From Saccharum officinarum (lineage: Eukaryota > Streptophyta > Magnoliopsida > Poales > Poaceae), in assembly GCA_020631735.1 (NCBI GenBank), contig CM036221.1, forward strand, positions 17,465,381 through 17,529,380: a stretch of 64,000 bases of DNA. The letters run 5' to 3'. Under the pieces are notes generated by a model. The model saw only the letters and a list, made by a program, of their open reading frames with translations, was not told the origin of the DNA and ran no database searches. The translations under genes were made by a program, and so were the position numbers. The number at the start of each line of letters is the position of its first letter. Position 1 is the first letter of the stretch. Of the stretch, positions 24,570 through 36,999 are shown piece by piece.

Positions 24570-27500
24570 AGATTCAACATTAAACTTGTCGTATGTGTAT
24601 TTAAAACAAAGGTTTTGTTTTATAAAATCAGTTTTATCAACTTATAGCTATATATAGGTTTGTGAAAACTGAATTCTAAATCTAAGTATGCCAGTGGTCA
24701 ATTTCCTTACGCCCATATAAGGATTATTAGGTGGCTTATATAAGTACTAACTTGGGGGTTTTTCATTTATGCATCTACGCCCTTGCCAAGGTATGTATGT
24801 GTGATGACTCTCCCACACTATGCTACCCGGTGTGTCAGATTAGAGGTAGCCTTCATATATGAAATAGCCATATATGTTGCTAGTTTACTTTTATGCAACG
24901 TCGCACCTACGCTCAGGTAAGTGTGAGTTGTGAGAGCATGACCGTACAACCCTCGGTCTAGGGGAGAGCTAGTTTTGGTTACTGGATTATTTACATGTTA
25001 TACACATGTATATATGAAGGTACTTAATTGTGGGTGATCGAATGATTCGGGTAGTTTTGGTGCTACATGTATATATACGGGGTATATGTACATGGAAGTA
25101 CTTAGAATTTTTACTTCTCTGCTTTCATTGTGTGCTATATTGGGAAATATTGGGCTGCAATGAAACTTTTCTGCAGGTACGCTAACCATGAATGCGTAAG
25201 TCGAATGTAGCTGACGACTAGCTATATATCGAAAGAGTGCGTGTTATGCCACCGACATAGAACGTGATCGCCACCTTAGGTTGGCAATCTTGTGAGGACG
25301 AATAGGACGAAGCATGCATCTTCATGATTGTTGCTTTATGCATGGCTATACTCTTCTCACCCTTGTTCTATAGTGTGTAACTTGTGATCAATGTGTTACA
25401 CTATCTTTCTTGAGTGAAGTAAAACAAAAATGCCTTGTTCCATGTTGCTTGAGAAAAATATGTGCTTAGCCTTACTAGAAATAAGTGTGGCTACATGCTT
25501 GAACTTAGAGATATCCTCTAGCTTAGCCAAGTGGTGGATATGTTGTTCACCCAAGCGTTTGCCAATGCTTTAGACCTCACTTAAATAATTATGGATTCTC
25601 ATAAATGAATTAAATTGGTGTTGGTCTAAGGTAATAATGTTTAGAGCTGCTAGAATAATATGTTTGTGTGCTCTCTTGTTAAGTAGAACAAAGGCAAGCT
25701 TTGTTTTGCATATTAAACGTTGGCTGCTAGAACTGTTTTTGTTGTAGTGATGCTTTTATGATCATAATGGTGTTTTCTGTAGTTATAGAGAATACCAAAG
25801 TTGTAGCTAACTTAATTATATAGCTTGTCCTAAAATTTCAAGACCCTAGGCCTTATGGTTTGGGAGTTATAAATTTTAGAAGTTGTTGTCAAAATCTGCT
25901 CATGTTCAGAACAGATCTGAATATTTGATTTGTTTGACCTATGTGCATAAGGAATCATGTCTTAGAGATAATAGAAGAAGTGTAGTACTTTTTCTAAGCT
26001 TTCCAAAATGTCCTATAGCACTAATTTTGGTGGTCTAAATCTCTAGTTATGAGCTTGTAAAGTGGAATGACAGAATCTGTCCAAATCTGGGCAGAGATAC
26101 CTTCTTTGTCTTGTTTGGCCTTGTTAGATAAGAATCATCTTAATATGATAATAAGAAAGTTATAGACAACTTAATAAGCTTTACATAAAGTTAAGGCTCA
26201 GCCTTGTTGGACCCTTAGAACTCCAGTTATGCAATTTTGAAGTTCTTGTCAGTTTTCTGTCCATATTGGTACAGATCTGAAACTTCAGCATGTTTGACCA
26301 TGCTAACCTATGATTTAGCTTTTGGTATGAATAACTAATGTGTAGCCATCTTTCTAAGCTTTCTAGAAAGTCTAGGATCACCTTTATGGGATGTCTACAA
26401 CCTCAGCTATGGTCGAAACAATTAACTACTATGTTGCTGTCCATGTTCTGTGCCCATGCTAAGTAGCCACCTTAGCTAGCGTTTGTCTTAGGCTAAACTC
26501 GTAGTTAGTTCTTGCTTTAGATGAATGTTTGTTGTGGGTGAGCCTGATGCTTAGTAGTGGTTGCTTAAGCTAATTGGATTGGATCTCTCCAATGCTTGAC
26601 TATGATGTTTGTATGTATGCTTGTTAGTTAATTAGTGTCATAGTTGTCACTTCGATTGTCTTCGGTAAGTATACGAGTGTCGAGTAGCTTTATCTTAGAG
26701 CAATACTCGAGTTACGCGAAACGATCTCTTGGCGTCATCCCCAATTAGGTTCTTTTCCTTATGAGCCCAAGTCTGGACCATTAAATATTTGTGTATACCA
26801 TGATTGTCCTGCAACCGCACGTGAATACCTTTGTTTGATCTACTAGCCAAGATAGTTTCTCTTCAACTCTTCCTTTTGGCTATAGTTGTTTGATGCCAAG
26901 TTGTAAGACCCTTAACTGAATCCTTGTTGGACCTTTCGGTTACCTCTCCTAAAGGTTAGCTAGTGTGACGCAATGTATCCATGCTATGGCCTCTAAATCG
27001 TGTGCTTGCAAATTCATGCATCTACCTTATCAACCCAATCTATGCCATTTGAAATTCCTCATTGGGTGCATGTTCAGTAATGGTGTTGTGAGTAGCAACT
27101 AATGGTGCCGCGACGAAACCGAGAGCCTCCTGTGGGTGCACACACAAGGTTGTGCTGCTCGGCACGCGCTGGTATCATGGTTTCTAATCGTAATCCATTG
27201 CAGAACAACACTGATGTGATTTTCACGTGACCTCCTTCCTTGATTGTTTTTCCATATCTTATCAAAAGACCCTTATATTGAACCAAAAGTAGTAAAACTT
27301 CCTCCTGAAGTTGCTAAGAGGATAACCTTTGAAGAACCGGTCACCGACATAAACATTAACAGACTGCAATAGGTGGTAGACAAGTGACTTTGCTTAGTTG
27401 TCCCTATATTGACAACCACCATCTAGTGAGTAAAGTATCTCATCTCTGTTGGATAAAAAGGACACACAACATTTAATGTTGGACAAGTCACCTGTTGGAT

Positions 27501-29038
27501 AAGAACCGATTGTCACATTACGCAAGTCTTAACCTTTGTATGCATAATAACCTTACCGTTGAGATCAGCCATCTCTGGTGAGACTCCTTATCTGCTGACT
27601 TCGATAGCAACCATCTGTGTTGTATCAACCACAATTATGGTGATTAAGAATGAAGATTTGGAACTTTTTAGTGTTGAGAAACAACTGATTAGTTACCAAT
27701 AGGAAGGTTAATCTCTAGCTAGGTAACGACTCTTTGGTAGCTACGAAGGCTATGTCTTACAGAGCAATAACCAATAAGAAGTTAATCAACTAGCCAACAA
27801 CTTGAGAGATACTCTATCTTCTAGAGCCATTGTGATCAAGTCAATTCCGTCTTGGACAATCACACAAATAGTGCAAGGTGTTCAATCAGCCACGGTGAAG
27901 AATTAGAGAAATGCATGCCCTAGTTTTGATCAACATCCTTGTGCCCTTAGGTGCCACAAACGGTTTGTCCATAACTATTGGACAAAGTATTGAGGAATAT
28001 TTGAAAGCAATCTAAGAAGTGTCAAACAACAGATTCCTATCTTAGAGCTGCTGTTTGATCCTAAAAGGGAAGCCTCAAGGTGAAAGTTGGCCTGACAAAG
28101 TTGCTACATTGCAAGTCAACTCAACTTACAGTGCAACTAAGCCACCAAGGAAAATTTTACTCAATCGCTTGGTGGTAGACTACGCCCCGCGGTTTAGTGA
28201 ATATTTATAACTTTTGTTGTCCTTAAGGCCTCGCTACATCTTTCTTTGGCAATAATTGATAATACTCACTGATCTTTGTTATCTTAAAAGTGTTCTTACC
28301 CATGAGGTTGCATCTGATTCAACCCAGATAACTGTTATCCTTGGATAAAAGAATCTTTAAGATAACTGTTGGCAAAAATACGAAGCCGACAGAGTCAGCT
28401 ATCACATTCAATAACCCATCGATAGACTCAGATAATATAGTGTTGTCATCAGGGAAAGAGAACTGCACACATGGAACCTCAAGTAGTTTTCCATTAGTTG
28501 ATATCGGAATGTTTGAACATTTACGACCAACCTAGACCCTGTCTATTGGTTAGTCAGTATCCTATAGCCTCAGAGAATGTTTGTCATCTATGATCTCACC
28601 CTTTTGGAAGGTTGTACTCAAGCCATTTTGGTAAGAGAACTGCTTTTCAAAACCATGTGGATATAGAGTCATTTCAACGAGTATACTTCTGAAGACTTTG
28701 GTTTGATGTAAAGTTCATACGGACTATGCTGTGTTCACTAAAGAGTCAGATCCTTGTGAGTGGTTCACTCATGGACCAAATGATCTCCGTACACTGAGAG
28801 TGCAGTACGTGCTATCTTGGATTCCTCCCAAAGTAACAATGTTTCATGGAAGTCAATGAAGGAAATTCTTCAGACAGATTTTACCATAAAGAGTAAGTAA
28901 CAGAAAGTGCCTGTGGCCAAATTGTTCGCCGATGTTGAAGCTTTATAGCTGAATGCTATAGCAGATGTTGGGAACTAGATAACGTGTCTCTCTTCCTTAA
29001 AAGATCTTCCATTCCGAATCTCGGGACGCGATTCTTTT

Positions 29039-29051
29039 AAGGGGGGAGGGC
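29039..29051 (+). other. Polypurine tract of the inner LARD
   Basis: The tract aaggggggagggc lies immediately upstream of the 3' LTR and is identical to the tract of the outer element. Confidence 0.88.
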
Positions 29052-32000
29052 TGTAACACCCCAGGTGTTTATCACCAATTAGGCAGTGGGTTTGAGCTCA
29101 AACATGATAAATTAGTTGAGATGACGATGCCAAAGCCAAACCTATGGAAATAAACCCTAATCTAAATTTGGATGTTGCACCCTCGCTTACATATAGGCTC
29201 AATTAAAAGATATATGCTTGGGTGTTGCTATCAAAGTATCTTCACATGTCTCACCTCAATAACTATCTATATTGATCCCTGGAAAAGTTTCTTGAAGTTT
29301 GGAATCAAGAAGTCAAATGAAATGATAAGTCATAGTAGAGTTGGAAATTTTGAAGGAATGAGTCATATCTTGCTTGGATTGTTTTGTTTAGAGAATGAGA
29401 ACATATGTCATCAACCAAGTCTTGCAACCTTGACCAAACAACTCCAATTGAACCCTACAACAACACTTATGAAAGGCTCATGTGGAACAAGTGACAAGAA
29501 GATGCCGCAAATCGGTCCCGAACCTCAAAACTAGGGTTTCTTCCGACGCGGTGTTGACCGAAGTGAAACTACTATTTTTGTTCGAGATATGAAGTTTGAC
29601 CTTTAATGAAAATTGGAGTTTAGTTTGTATGCAACAAACTTTATTTTTGGACCGCGTCCCGATCCCACCCCGAAGTGCTGTCAAGCTGATCACAGTGCAA
29701 TTTTGACTCCTCCTGTGCAACCCTATGGTGGGAATTAATATCTCGCAAACCAGTGGAATTTGACTGAGCTCCTATAAGCAATGTTGTAGTACTCTCATAG
29801 CCCTACGCAGCGGTATAATTTGTTGGTCGAATTGTCATCTGGTTTAAGAGATAGAGGTGAGATTAGAAGAGTGGCAGACTCGTAAATACGTCGCTTTTGG
29901 ATGGCAGTTTTGGAGGCGCTGAAACTTGGTGGCCGACATCGGAAAGGACCGAGCGCCGTGTGGCCTCCGTGCCCGTGCATGAGCGCCACCTCCCCGGGCT
30001 GCTCTGTGTCGAGGGGGAGAAAAAGGGGATCGAGCCTGACCCTTCACTCGCTCACTTCTCCTCTTTTCCTCGGTCTATTTCTCTCTCGCTCTCTCGTGCC
30101 CGAAGCCATGGCCGAGTCGGGCTGGAGCTCGCTGTTGCCGTCGCCCCTCCTTTGCCCCTCCTCTTCCAACACCAGCCACCCCTCTCCTCCTCCCTCCTGC
30201 CGCTGCTGTTGGCTGCCATCTGCTCCTTCGTCGTCCTGGGCCGCTATCTCACCGGAATCAAGCCGGCCTCCTCCATCCCCTTCGCTGTTTTCCGTCGCTG
30301 TGAGGAAGAAGGACCATCTAGCGAGGCAGAAACTCTTTGTTGTGTTCACTTTGCAAAAGTGCTAGAGACAAAGGATTTACATATAGGGGCTTACATGATT
30401 TGTGGAAAGTTTTGTGTTCACTCTGCATAATGTTTTCTTTTTTTTTCTTTTTCGGAATTAGTATTGCATTCAAATGGCTGAACTTTGAAAATACATAGTA
30501 AATGATAGAAAAATCGTAAAATAGCAAATGAGGACTTTTTGGAATCCTTGTGAAATTTTCTATGCATTGGATCTATAATATGGCATGTTTTAGTTTAAAG
30601 TTTTAGCTGTAAAAATAGATTTATGCAACTAGGTTTTGAATGCTAGTTGGATCTGTTATTTTTAATAACTGTAAATATATAACTCCAAATGAAGTGAAAT
30701 TTTTGTGACGTGTTACTCTTGTGATGTATGATGTCTAGTAAAAATTTCAAGATTTTAGGCTTGATAGTTTAGGAGCTATAAAAATAACAAATGCTATATG
30801 CTGCTTTGCTTCTATTCTGGACAGTTCTGCATATATGCATTATTTGGCTTAGTTAAGTTATGAATTATGCCTTGATGACAATAAATTATTTGTAGTAATT
30901 TTCTTAAGCTTTTCAAAAAGCTAAAGAGCACAATTTTTGGTTAAGTATATGTTTAACTATAGTAGTCTAAAGTGCTGTAGCTGTTTCTGTCCAAACCCAG
31001 ACAGGGTTGCCTTGTTTATAATGTGTGACCTAGTTAGTAGCACAATTAGCTCTAGATGTTTATAACAAAATTGTTCGCAACTTGTTAATCTTTCTAAAAA
31101 GTCCAGAACCATAATTATTGGATTTGTGAAACTCAAGTTATAACGGTTTAAAGTGGCATATCAGATTCTGTCCATATTTTGGACAGAGATGCAATTATTT
31201 AATTAATTGACCATGTTAACTGTAGAATCATCTTAAGATGATTACAAGAAAGTTGTAGGTAACTTTATAAGCTTTCCATAAAGTTGAGAATCATGTTTGT
31301 TGGAGGTATAGAACTCCATTTATGCTTCTCTGAAGTTTCTATCAGTTTTCTGTCTATAATTTTACCACTGCTGTTGGGCTGCATGTGTGGTGTTACTCGT
31401 GCAACTAGTTTCATGGTGTAAATGATGTTTACTGTGATTTTGGTAAATACAAAAGTTGTAGATAATTATCTTATCTTGCTTGTGTTAAATTTTCATGATC
31501 CCAGGTCTGATAGTTTAAGAGTTGCATGCTTAATAAGTCTACTGTCAGATTTTAATTACCTTCTGTGCAGACTTTAAAGATTGGCATGTTTGGTCATGAT
31601 AACTTGGGAATCAGGTTGAGATGATTAAAGATGAAATGTAGATAATTTCATAAGATTTCCAAAATGTCTTCTTGCAAGTCATTTGGATTTGTGTAACTAC
31701 AGTTATGCTTCTCTGAAGTTGCAATCAGTTTTATGTCCATGTCTGGATAGGTCTGAAACATCTACATGTTTGACCTGTTTAACTTTGTAATTAGCTTTTT
31801 ATGTAAACATCAATCTTGTAGACAATTTCTATGGATTTTCATAAAGTCTTATATCATCCTTGTGGGATGTTTGTAGCTTAAGTTATGTTTGAAACAAGTG
31901 ACTGTTTGCTGCTGTCCAAATCTACTTGTATCTAGAATTGTTTGCTTCTACTTGCTCTTGTTTGTATGATTGCAAATGGTTATCTTGGACACCTAGAGTT

Positions 32001-33873
32001 AAGGTAGCATGCCTAAAATGTTTTGCTAAATTATGAAGTACTTGATCATGTATAGCTAGCTGGTTGTATGACATGCTTATGTGGGTATAGTGTAACATAT
32101 GCTTGTTTAGTATGCTTGTTGCATTCCTTCATGTGTATTCTTTATGTTCATGCATCTGCATCTATGCATTTCATCCTAGGTACGCTAGGTACAGACGTGG
32201 AGCGCATGATATGGAGACAGATGATGGTGTAACGGTGGGCTGTCCAGAAGATGGAAGAACCCCTGAATGCAAGTGCTAGGACCGGAGATGTCACCATGAC
32301 GGTGCAAGCTAACTAAACTGACTTGTGTCGGATCTCAGGCAAGCCCCGGAGCATTATAAGCCTCCTATCTTTAAAGCAATTAATTCTATATATGTTATAA
32401 GTATTGTTGCATTAAGTGATAGGAGTTGGTTGGAAACCCTTGCTGCATTATATCATTCCTTGTCCAGATATATGAATCCCTGAATCCTACATAGACTAGG
32501 ATCGAGTAGATGCTTATCCCTGCTTTAAGCGGTAGAAGTCAGGTGATTTCCTGTCACCTGCGAGATGTAGGGATATTCATATATGGCACGGTTGGCTATA
32601 TTTGCTATCGTGGAATGGAACCATGTGTTAATAAAATGAAATGAGACCGGGCGGGATGACGATAGTGAAGCAACAAGGCATGGAGGTCTTGGGTGTGAAT
32701 CTATCCCCGCCTGAGTCGTTTAAGGACCGATTCGCTGTACGTCCTTGAGTCATGTTGAACGCAGTCTAACACTTAGTTGGCCGGATAAGTCGTTCCGACC
32801 GCGAAGCCGAGTAATGTGATTCAGGCCGGGAATCGAATGGTAGGTTGCTTCTTGGAGGAGAGAAAGGATGTGCTTGGGGACATTGGCGTGAGACCAAGGG
32901 GGGGTTAGAGTCCCTATCACCTGGCAGAGTGTCGCCCTTAGGGTCGCGACATTATTCGGACCCGCGATTCCTGAATCATATGAAAAGGTGGCTTGTGCGA
33001 CCCTGGCAGGGGCCTGCGCGGTGAGTGTTAGAAATACCCCTCCAGCTGGATAGGAATTCGATTCGAATCGCCGTCGCTCCCGGTTAGTGAGCACTTGACT
33101 TGAGCAGCGGCAACGTAGATTCCATTAAATTGAACGGATGGTTAATTGGATCATGATGGAAAGGTTGCCTCAATTTATACCTGCTATGGTTAATATTGTT
33201 TGCTCCTAATAAAGTGAGTGCTCTAGTACAGGTTCTAATATAGATGATAGGTTAATAATAATTAACTTGATGCTTAAGCATTAATGATTGATCATCTATA
33301 TTAAGCTTTTATGCAAAATGTTGTCAAGCTAGCCCCACTTTATATCAGCCTTGCATAATCCTTGGTGTCACCTTATTTCTGGTTTCTGACGGGTAAGTCT
33401 AGCTGAGTACCTTCTTGTACTCAGGGTTTTATCCCCACTTGTTGCAGGTTGTGATGTATCATGGCGGCTGCAAGAGTTGGGTGGCTCCTGCCATAGAGGT
33501 GGAGTGTGATCACGGGCATGATCCTTCTGAGTTATCTTCTCTCTAATGCTTTTGTTGGAAGTCGACCTTCGTACTGGCATGTATTTGAAATAAGAATAAT
33601 GTTAGTTTCAAATTACTTTGCTTCCGCTACTTTTGAACTTAAGTTGTAATAACTATGTTGAACTCCGATGTATATTCAATTACTTGTGAAATGGTTGTAA
33701 CATGTGACTTGTTATGTTGAATCACTACGATCTTGGCTGGTATGTTGGTTGGTTTGAAATCCCTCGTGATTTCATTGGACTACCGGAGTTATATGGGCTC
33801 AAGTGCGAGAACTTGATCACTTCGGTGATTGTTTTTGTACTTGTGCTCTTATAATTTGGACGGTTCCGTTACA
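29052..33873 (+). repeat. 3' LTR of the inner LARD (4822 bp)
   Basis: It has the same length as the 5' LTR. Roughly two dozen differences are visible by eye, mostly single-base changes in the last 1.7 kb plus compensating one-base indels in homopolymers near 30010 and 30440. This is about 0.5% divergence, so a recent insertion. Confidence 0.93.
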
Positions 33874-33878
33874 GTGAC

Positions 33879-34943
33879 AACCTCACCAGATGGGATTTCC
33901 TCAATACTGTTATAATGAGTGTGCCCTTGATGGCCACCTTGGTTGACATTCTTCTTAGGGTAAGGACAGTTCCTGGACCAATGGCCTGGCTTGTTGTAGT
34001 TCTAGCAAGGCATGTTGCTAGGAGGAACACTGGAGCTGCCTTGGCCCGAATTACCCTTTGGCAGGGCCACTGTATATGCCTTGCGAAACCCAGTCTTCAC
34101 TGTCGCCTTCTTTTGCGGAGGACGGAACTTAGCACTTGTGGCCAGAGGGCGAGGAGGAGCCCTCGGGGCAGCTGGAGCTTGAGACTATGAAGCACCTGCC
34201 TCAAGTGCCCTCTTGCGGCTCTTAGAAGCAGCATAGATAGAGTTATTGTTTTCTTGAGTCAGAGCATCACTGATAAATTCATTGAAGGTAGTACACTTGC
34301 TAGTGCCCATAGTCTTCATCAGCTTTGGGCCGAGGCCTCTTTTAAAGCTAGCAATTTTCTTGGCATCGGTATCCACAAACTCAGTGGTATACCTTGCCAG
34401 GTTGTTGAAAGATTGCAGATATTCAGTCAAGCTTTTATTTCCCTGCGACAACCTCATGAATTCTGTGTGCTTGATTGCCATAAGACCTGGAGGAATATAG
34501 TTCCCACGGAATGCGGCCTTGAACTGGTCCCAAGCAATCGGGACATTTGCAGGCAGTGTGGAACGATAGTGGCTCCACCAAATACCCGCTGGGCCATGCA
34601 GTTGGTGAGAAGCATATTCAGTTTTCAGCTCATCGGTCAAGCGAAGCAGACGAAACTTTTGTTCAATAGTGTTCAATCACTCATCGGCTTGCAGTGGTTC
34701 CTCCACCTCCTTAAAGAGCGGGGGCTTAGTATCAAGAAAGTCCTTGAAATCACTGTACTGATTGGGTTCTAGGCCCTGGCAGCCATGACGAGCCTCCCGG
34801 TTGGCAAGCTGGCGCATAGCATCTGCCAGCATGCGCTGCCCTTCGACCACGGTCTGCATCAGCTCAGCCGGGGTAGGTGGTGGTGGAGGGGGTGGCTGTT
34901 CCTCATCCTCATTGCCATGGCCCCGACGAAGGTTGTACGACAT
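33879..34943 (-). pseudogene. gag of the outer chromovirus
   Basis: The ATG at 34943 (MSYNLRRGHG) directly follows a splice-acceptor-like ttttgcag. Next come an acidic/proline-rich start, the capsid region (GPAGIWWSHYRSTLP, FKAAFRGNYIPPG, FMRLSQGNKSLTEYLQSFN) and a damaged CCHC knuckle ending NKPGHWSRNCPYPKK. Stops lie near 34675, 34185 and in the knuckle near 33995. The frame then runs to the insertion point of the inner LARD and continues in pol at 19732 without a shift, so gag and pol were one open frame. Confidence 0.85.
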
Positions 34944-35607
34944 CTGCAAAATGCATAGCTAATGAGCACTGACGATGTGGGAAATTTGTAGATGAATTAT
35001 TGTAAATATGTCAAACTGACTTCATGAAATGGACTTCTAAAAATAATCATGGCACAATCATTCATCACAACCGCACAATCCATTCAAGCGCATCAATTGA
35101 CGCAATCATGTGAGGGGAATCCAACAAGATGTACTTTGATAAAGGCTCACTCACAAGGAGCACAACAGTTACTGAACCGTTTACATTAATATCTACATGA
35201 TTTTTGACCTTTCGCCTGGTACTTGGATTCGATGTCAACATTTTTAGTTGTCTGAGAAATGCTACTTCAAACTGACCACAAAGAGACTTCTCAACAGTAG
35301 AGTTCCATGGTGGATCATGACTAGCCACCTCGATACCAGCGCGTGCCAAGCAGCACAGCCTTATGTCGCGCGCCATAGGAGGCCCTCGGTTTCATCGCGG
35401 CACCGAAGAGTGCTAATCGTGACACCATCATCGAACGCAACACAATAAGACATCCAATTGCGATCGAAATTAATAGCTTCCAACTAAACATCCAGGAAAC
35501 ATAGGGTTCGACCTTACATCCCAAAAGCCAAGTTATTACAAAGCCTCTCTCTAACACAGGGAGGGCACAAAAGACGATCCTAACATTGTAGCTACGCGAT
35601 GACTACT
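34944..35607 (-). other. Spacer between the extra ORF and gag, probable intron
   Basis: About 660 bp without a convincing frame, ending in a typical acceptor just before the gag ATG. A ~90-bp part (about 35330-35430) is conserved in the internal region of the inner LARD, which suggests a cis-acting role or shared descent. Confidence 0.45.
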
Positions 35608-36225
35608 CTAAGCATCGCCCTCAGAGTCGGTGTCAAGGATCTCCCCGCCATCCTCGTCGCTAACAGGCTCTAACTCCTCGTCTTCTTCTTCATCTTCTGG
35701 CTCGTCTTCTGGTGCTTCTTCTGGTGCGGCATCTTGGGGCCCATTGACCTCTACTTCTTCATCATCTTTAGCCATGGCGATTCCTGAACCCATGTCCTCA
35801 TCTGCGTTGTTGTTTCGAGGCAGCAGAGGATTTAGCTAGTTGTTCAGGCAGTGCACTTCTTCATGAAGATTGTCATTGTATTCTTCAGCATTCTCCAACT
35901 GTTGCTCGAGCTCAAACTGACGAGCTCTCAGAACGTTCTCCTCGTGCCAGGCTTCATCCCTCTGATTCATGACACGGACCAGCATGCGTTGACAGTTGCG
36001 ATTTGCTATTGTCAATCTCTGGACTGCAAGGGTTTCCTGGTCACGATCACGGATCAATTGCTCTAGTTGCTGACGCGCTGCATTCCTGGCAGCAGTCACT
36101 TCGGCCAACTCCGCCCTTAGCCTCTCCACCTCAGTGGGCTCAGGGCGGGGCTCACGTGGAGCGAGCTGGTGACGAGGTGCCCTGCCTCTAGTGGACTTGC
36201 GAGCGGTCCTCTTGGTACGTGCCAT
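35608..36225 (-). pseudogene. Extra ORF of the outer chromovirus: histone H3-tail-like N-terminus, coiled coil, acidic tail
   Basis: The ATG at 36225 follows a splice-acceptor-like ttgttgctacag. The start MARTKRTARKSTRGRAPR and the next residues HQLA match histone H3 at 18 of 22 positions. R2, T3, K4, R8, K9, S10, T11, R17 and Q19 are kept, while K14 and K18 are replaced. Residues ~28-140 have heptad-like Leu/Ala with many Arg/Glu/Gln (VERLRAELAEV, ARQFELEQQLENAEE) and should form a long coiled coil. After one in-frame TAG (near 35835) the frame continues to a tail of mostly Glu and Asp ending DTDSEGDA. Intact length would be 205 residues. Upstream ORFs are known in other gypsy lineages (Tat/Ogre ORF1), but I know of no family with this start. 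Mimicry of H3 is inferred from sequence only. Confidence 0.75.
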
Positions 36226-36984
36226 CTGTAGCAACAAGATATGACTGAAAGTGAGGATCATTTAGGGGATACAAAATTTAATTTAGTCGGGACTATTGAA
36301 AATTTTAAGGAGGGAGTAAATGATATGTATGATATAGTTAAACATGATGCATGCACGTTCCGTACGCCCTCTCATCCTAGTAGAATCATAAATTTCTAAC
36401 GCTAGGCGGTGACATGCATACGTTCTCTCATATAGACGAAACTATCGGTCTACTCGTTTGAGCTGTTAGTATACCTGCAGAAAATCTCATTTCAGCCCAA
36501 CAGTTTCCCAATATAAGCACACAAGAAAGCAGTAATTTAAATACGTTCCATATACACATCCCCTGATGTATATACTTCAGTATCAAAGCTACCCGATATA
36601 AAGGTTCCCACAATTAAGTGCCTACATAATTACACGGTTTAAACATGTAAGTATGCAAGTCACCAAAACTACTCTCCCCTAGATCGCCGGTTGGACGATC
36701 ATGCTCTCACAACTCACACTTACCAGAGCGTCGAGGCAATTGATCCATACATTACCACCCAAGTGGATGGCATCCATACAATATCATGTCGTATGAACGA
36801 CGAAACAAAAACAAACAATGCCCCCAAGTTAGTCTTTATAATAAGCCACCTAAGAGTCCTTATTTGGGCTAAGGGATGTGATCACTGGCATACCAATGAC
36901 AATAATTTTTAATGTTTTAACCCCTTTTCATAATCAAATACTTTTGTTTTTAAATACTCGTATGATGTGTTTAATGTTGAATTA
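36226..36984 (-). other. 5' leader of the outer chromovirus
   Basis: This untranslated leader lies between the primer-binding site and the extra ORF. It is colinear with about 24570-25320 of the inner LARD in reverse complement, including the ttctgcaggta segment, until shortly before the ATG, where the two diverge. It ends in a polypyrimidine-poor but usable acceptor. Confidence 0.55.
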
Positions 36985-36997
36985 TGCTCAGGTACCA
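36985..36997 (-). other. Primer-binding site of the outer chromovirus
   Basis: The minus strand reads tggtacctgagca two bases after the LTR end. It is an eroded match to the initiator-Met tRNA site and aligns with the inner element's site. Confidence 0.7.
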
Positions 36998-36999
36998 GC

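Larger units (their letters stand above)
24555..29051 (+). other. Non-coding internal region of the inner LARD
   Basis: No frame exceeds about 70 residues and none resembles a retroelement protein. From 24555 to about 25320 the sequence follows the outer element's leader (for example the tctgcaggtacgctaac segment). From about 25700 to 26500 it repeats the ~180-bp LTR module, with units near 25825, 25997, 26180 and 26357. Around 27090-27180 it matches the stretch between the extra ORF and gag in the outer element (ggtgccgcgacgaaaccgag). The last ~50 bp match the outer 3' end. The part from about 27250 to 28950 I cannot place. Confidence 0.7.
19733..33873 (+). mobile_element. Inner LARD-type LTR retrotransposon (14,141 bp), related to its host element
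   Basis: Two 4822-bp LTRs (TGTAACACC...CCGTTACA) flank a 4497-bp internal region with a primer-binding site and polypurine tract but no gag, protease, RT or integrase. A perfect 5-bp target duplication, gtgac, lies at 19728-19732 and 33874-33878. The LTR end region, leader and 3' tail match those of the outer chromovirus in opposite orientation. It is therefore a non-autonomous derivative of the same family, inserted head-to-head in an older relative. LARD is the standard term for such large non-coding elements. Confidence 0.92.

Noticed and set aside
30044..30349. Glu-rich 101-residue minus-strand frame present in both LARD LTRs
   Set aside because: It is conserved only because the two LTRs are near identical, and it is antisense to the likely leader region.
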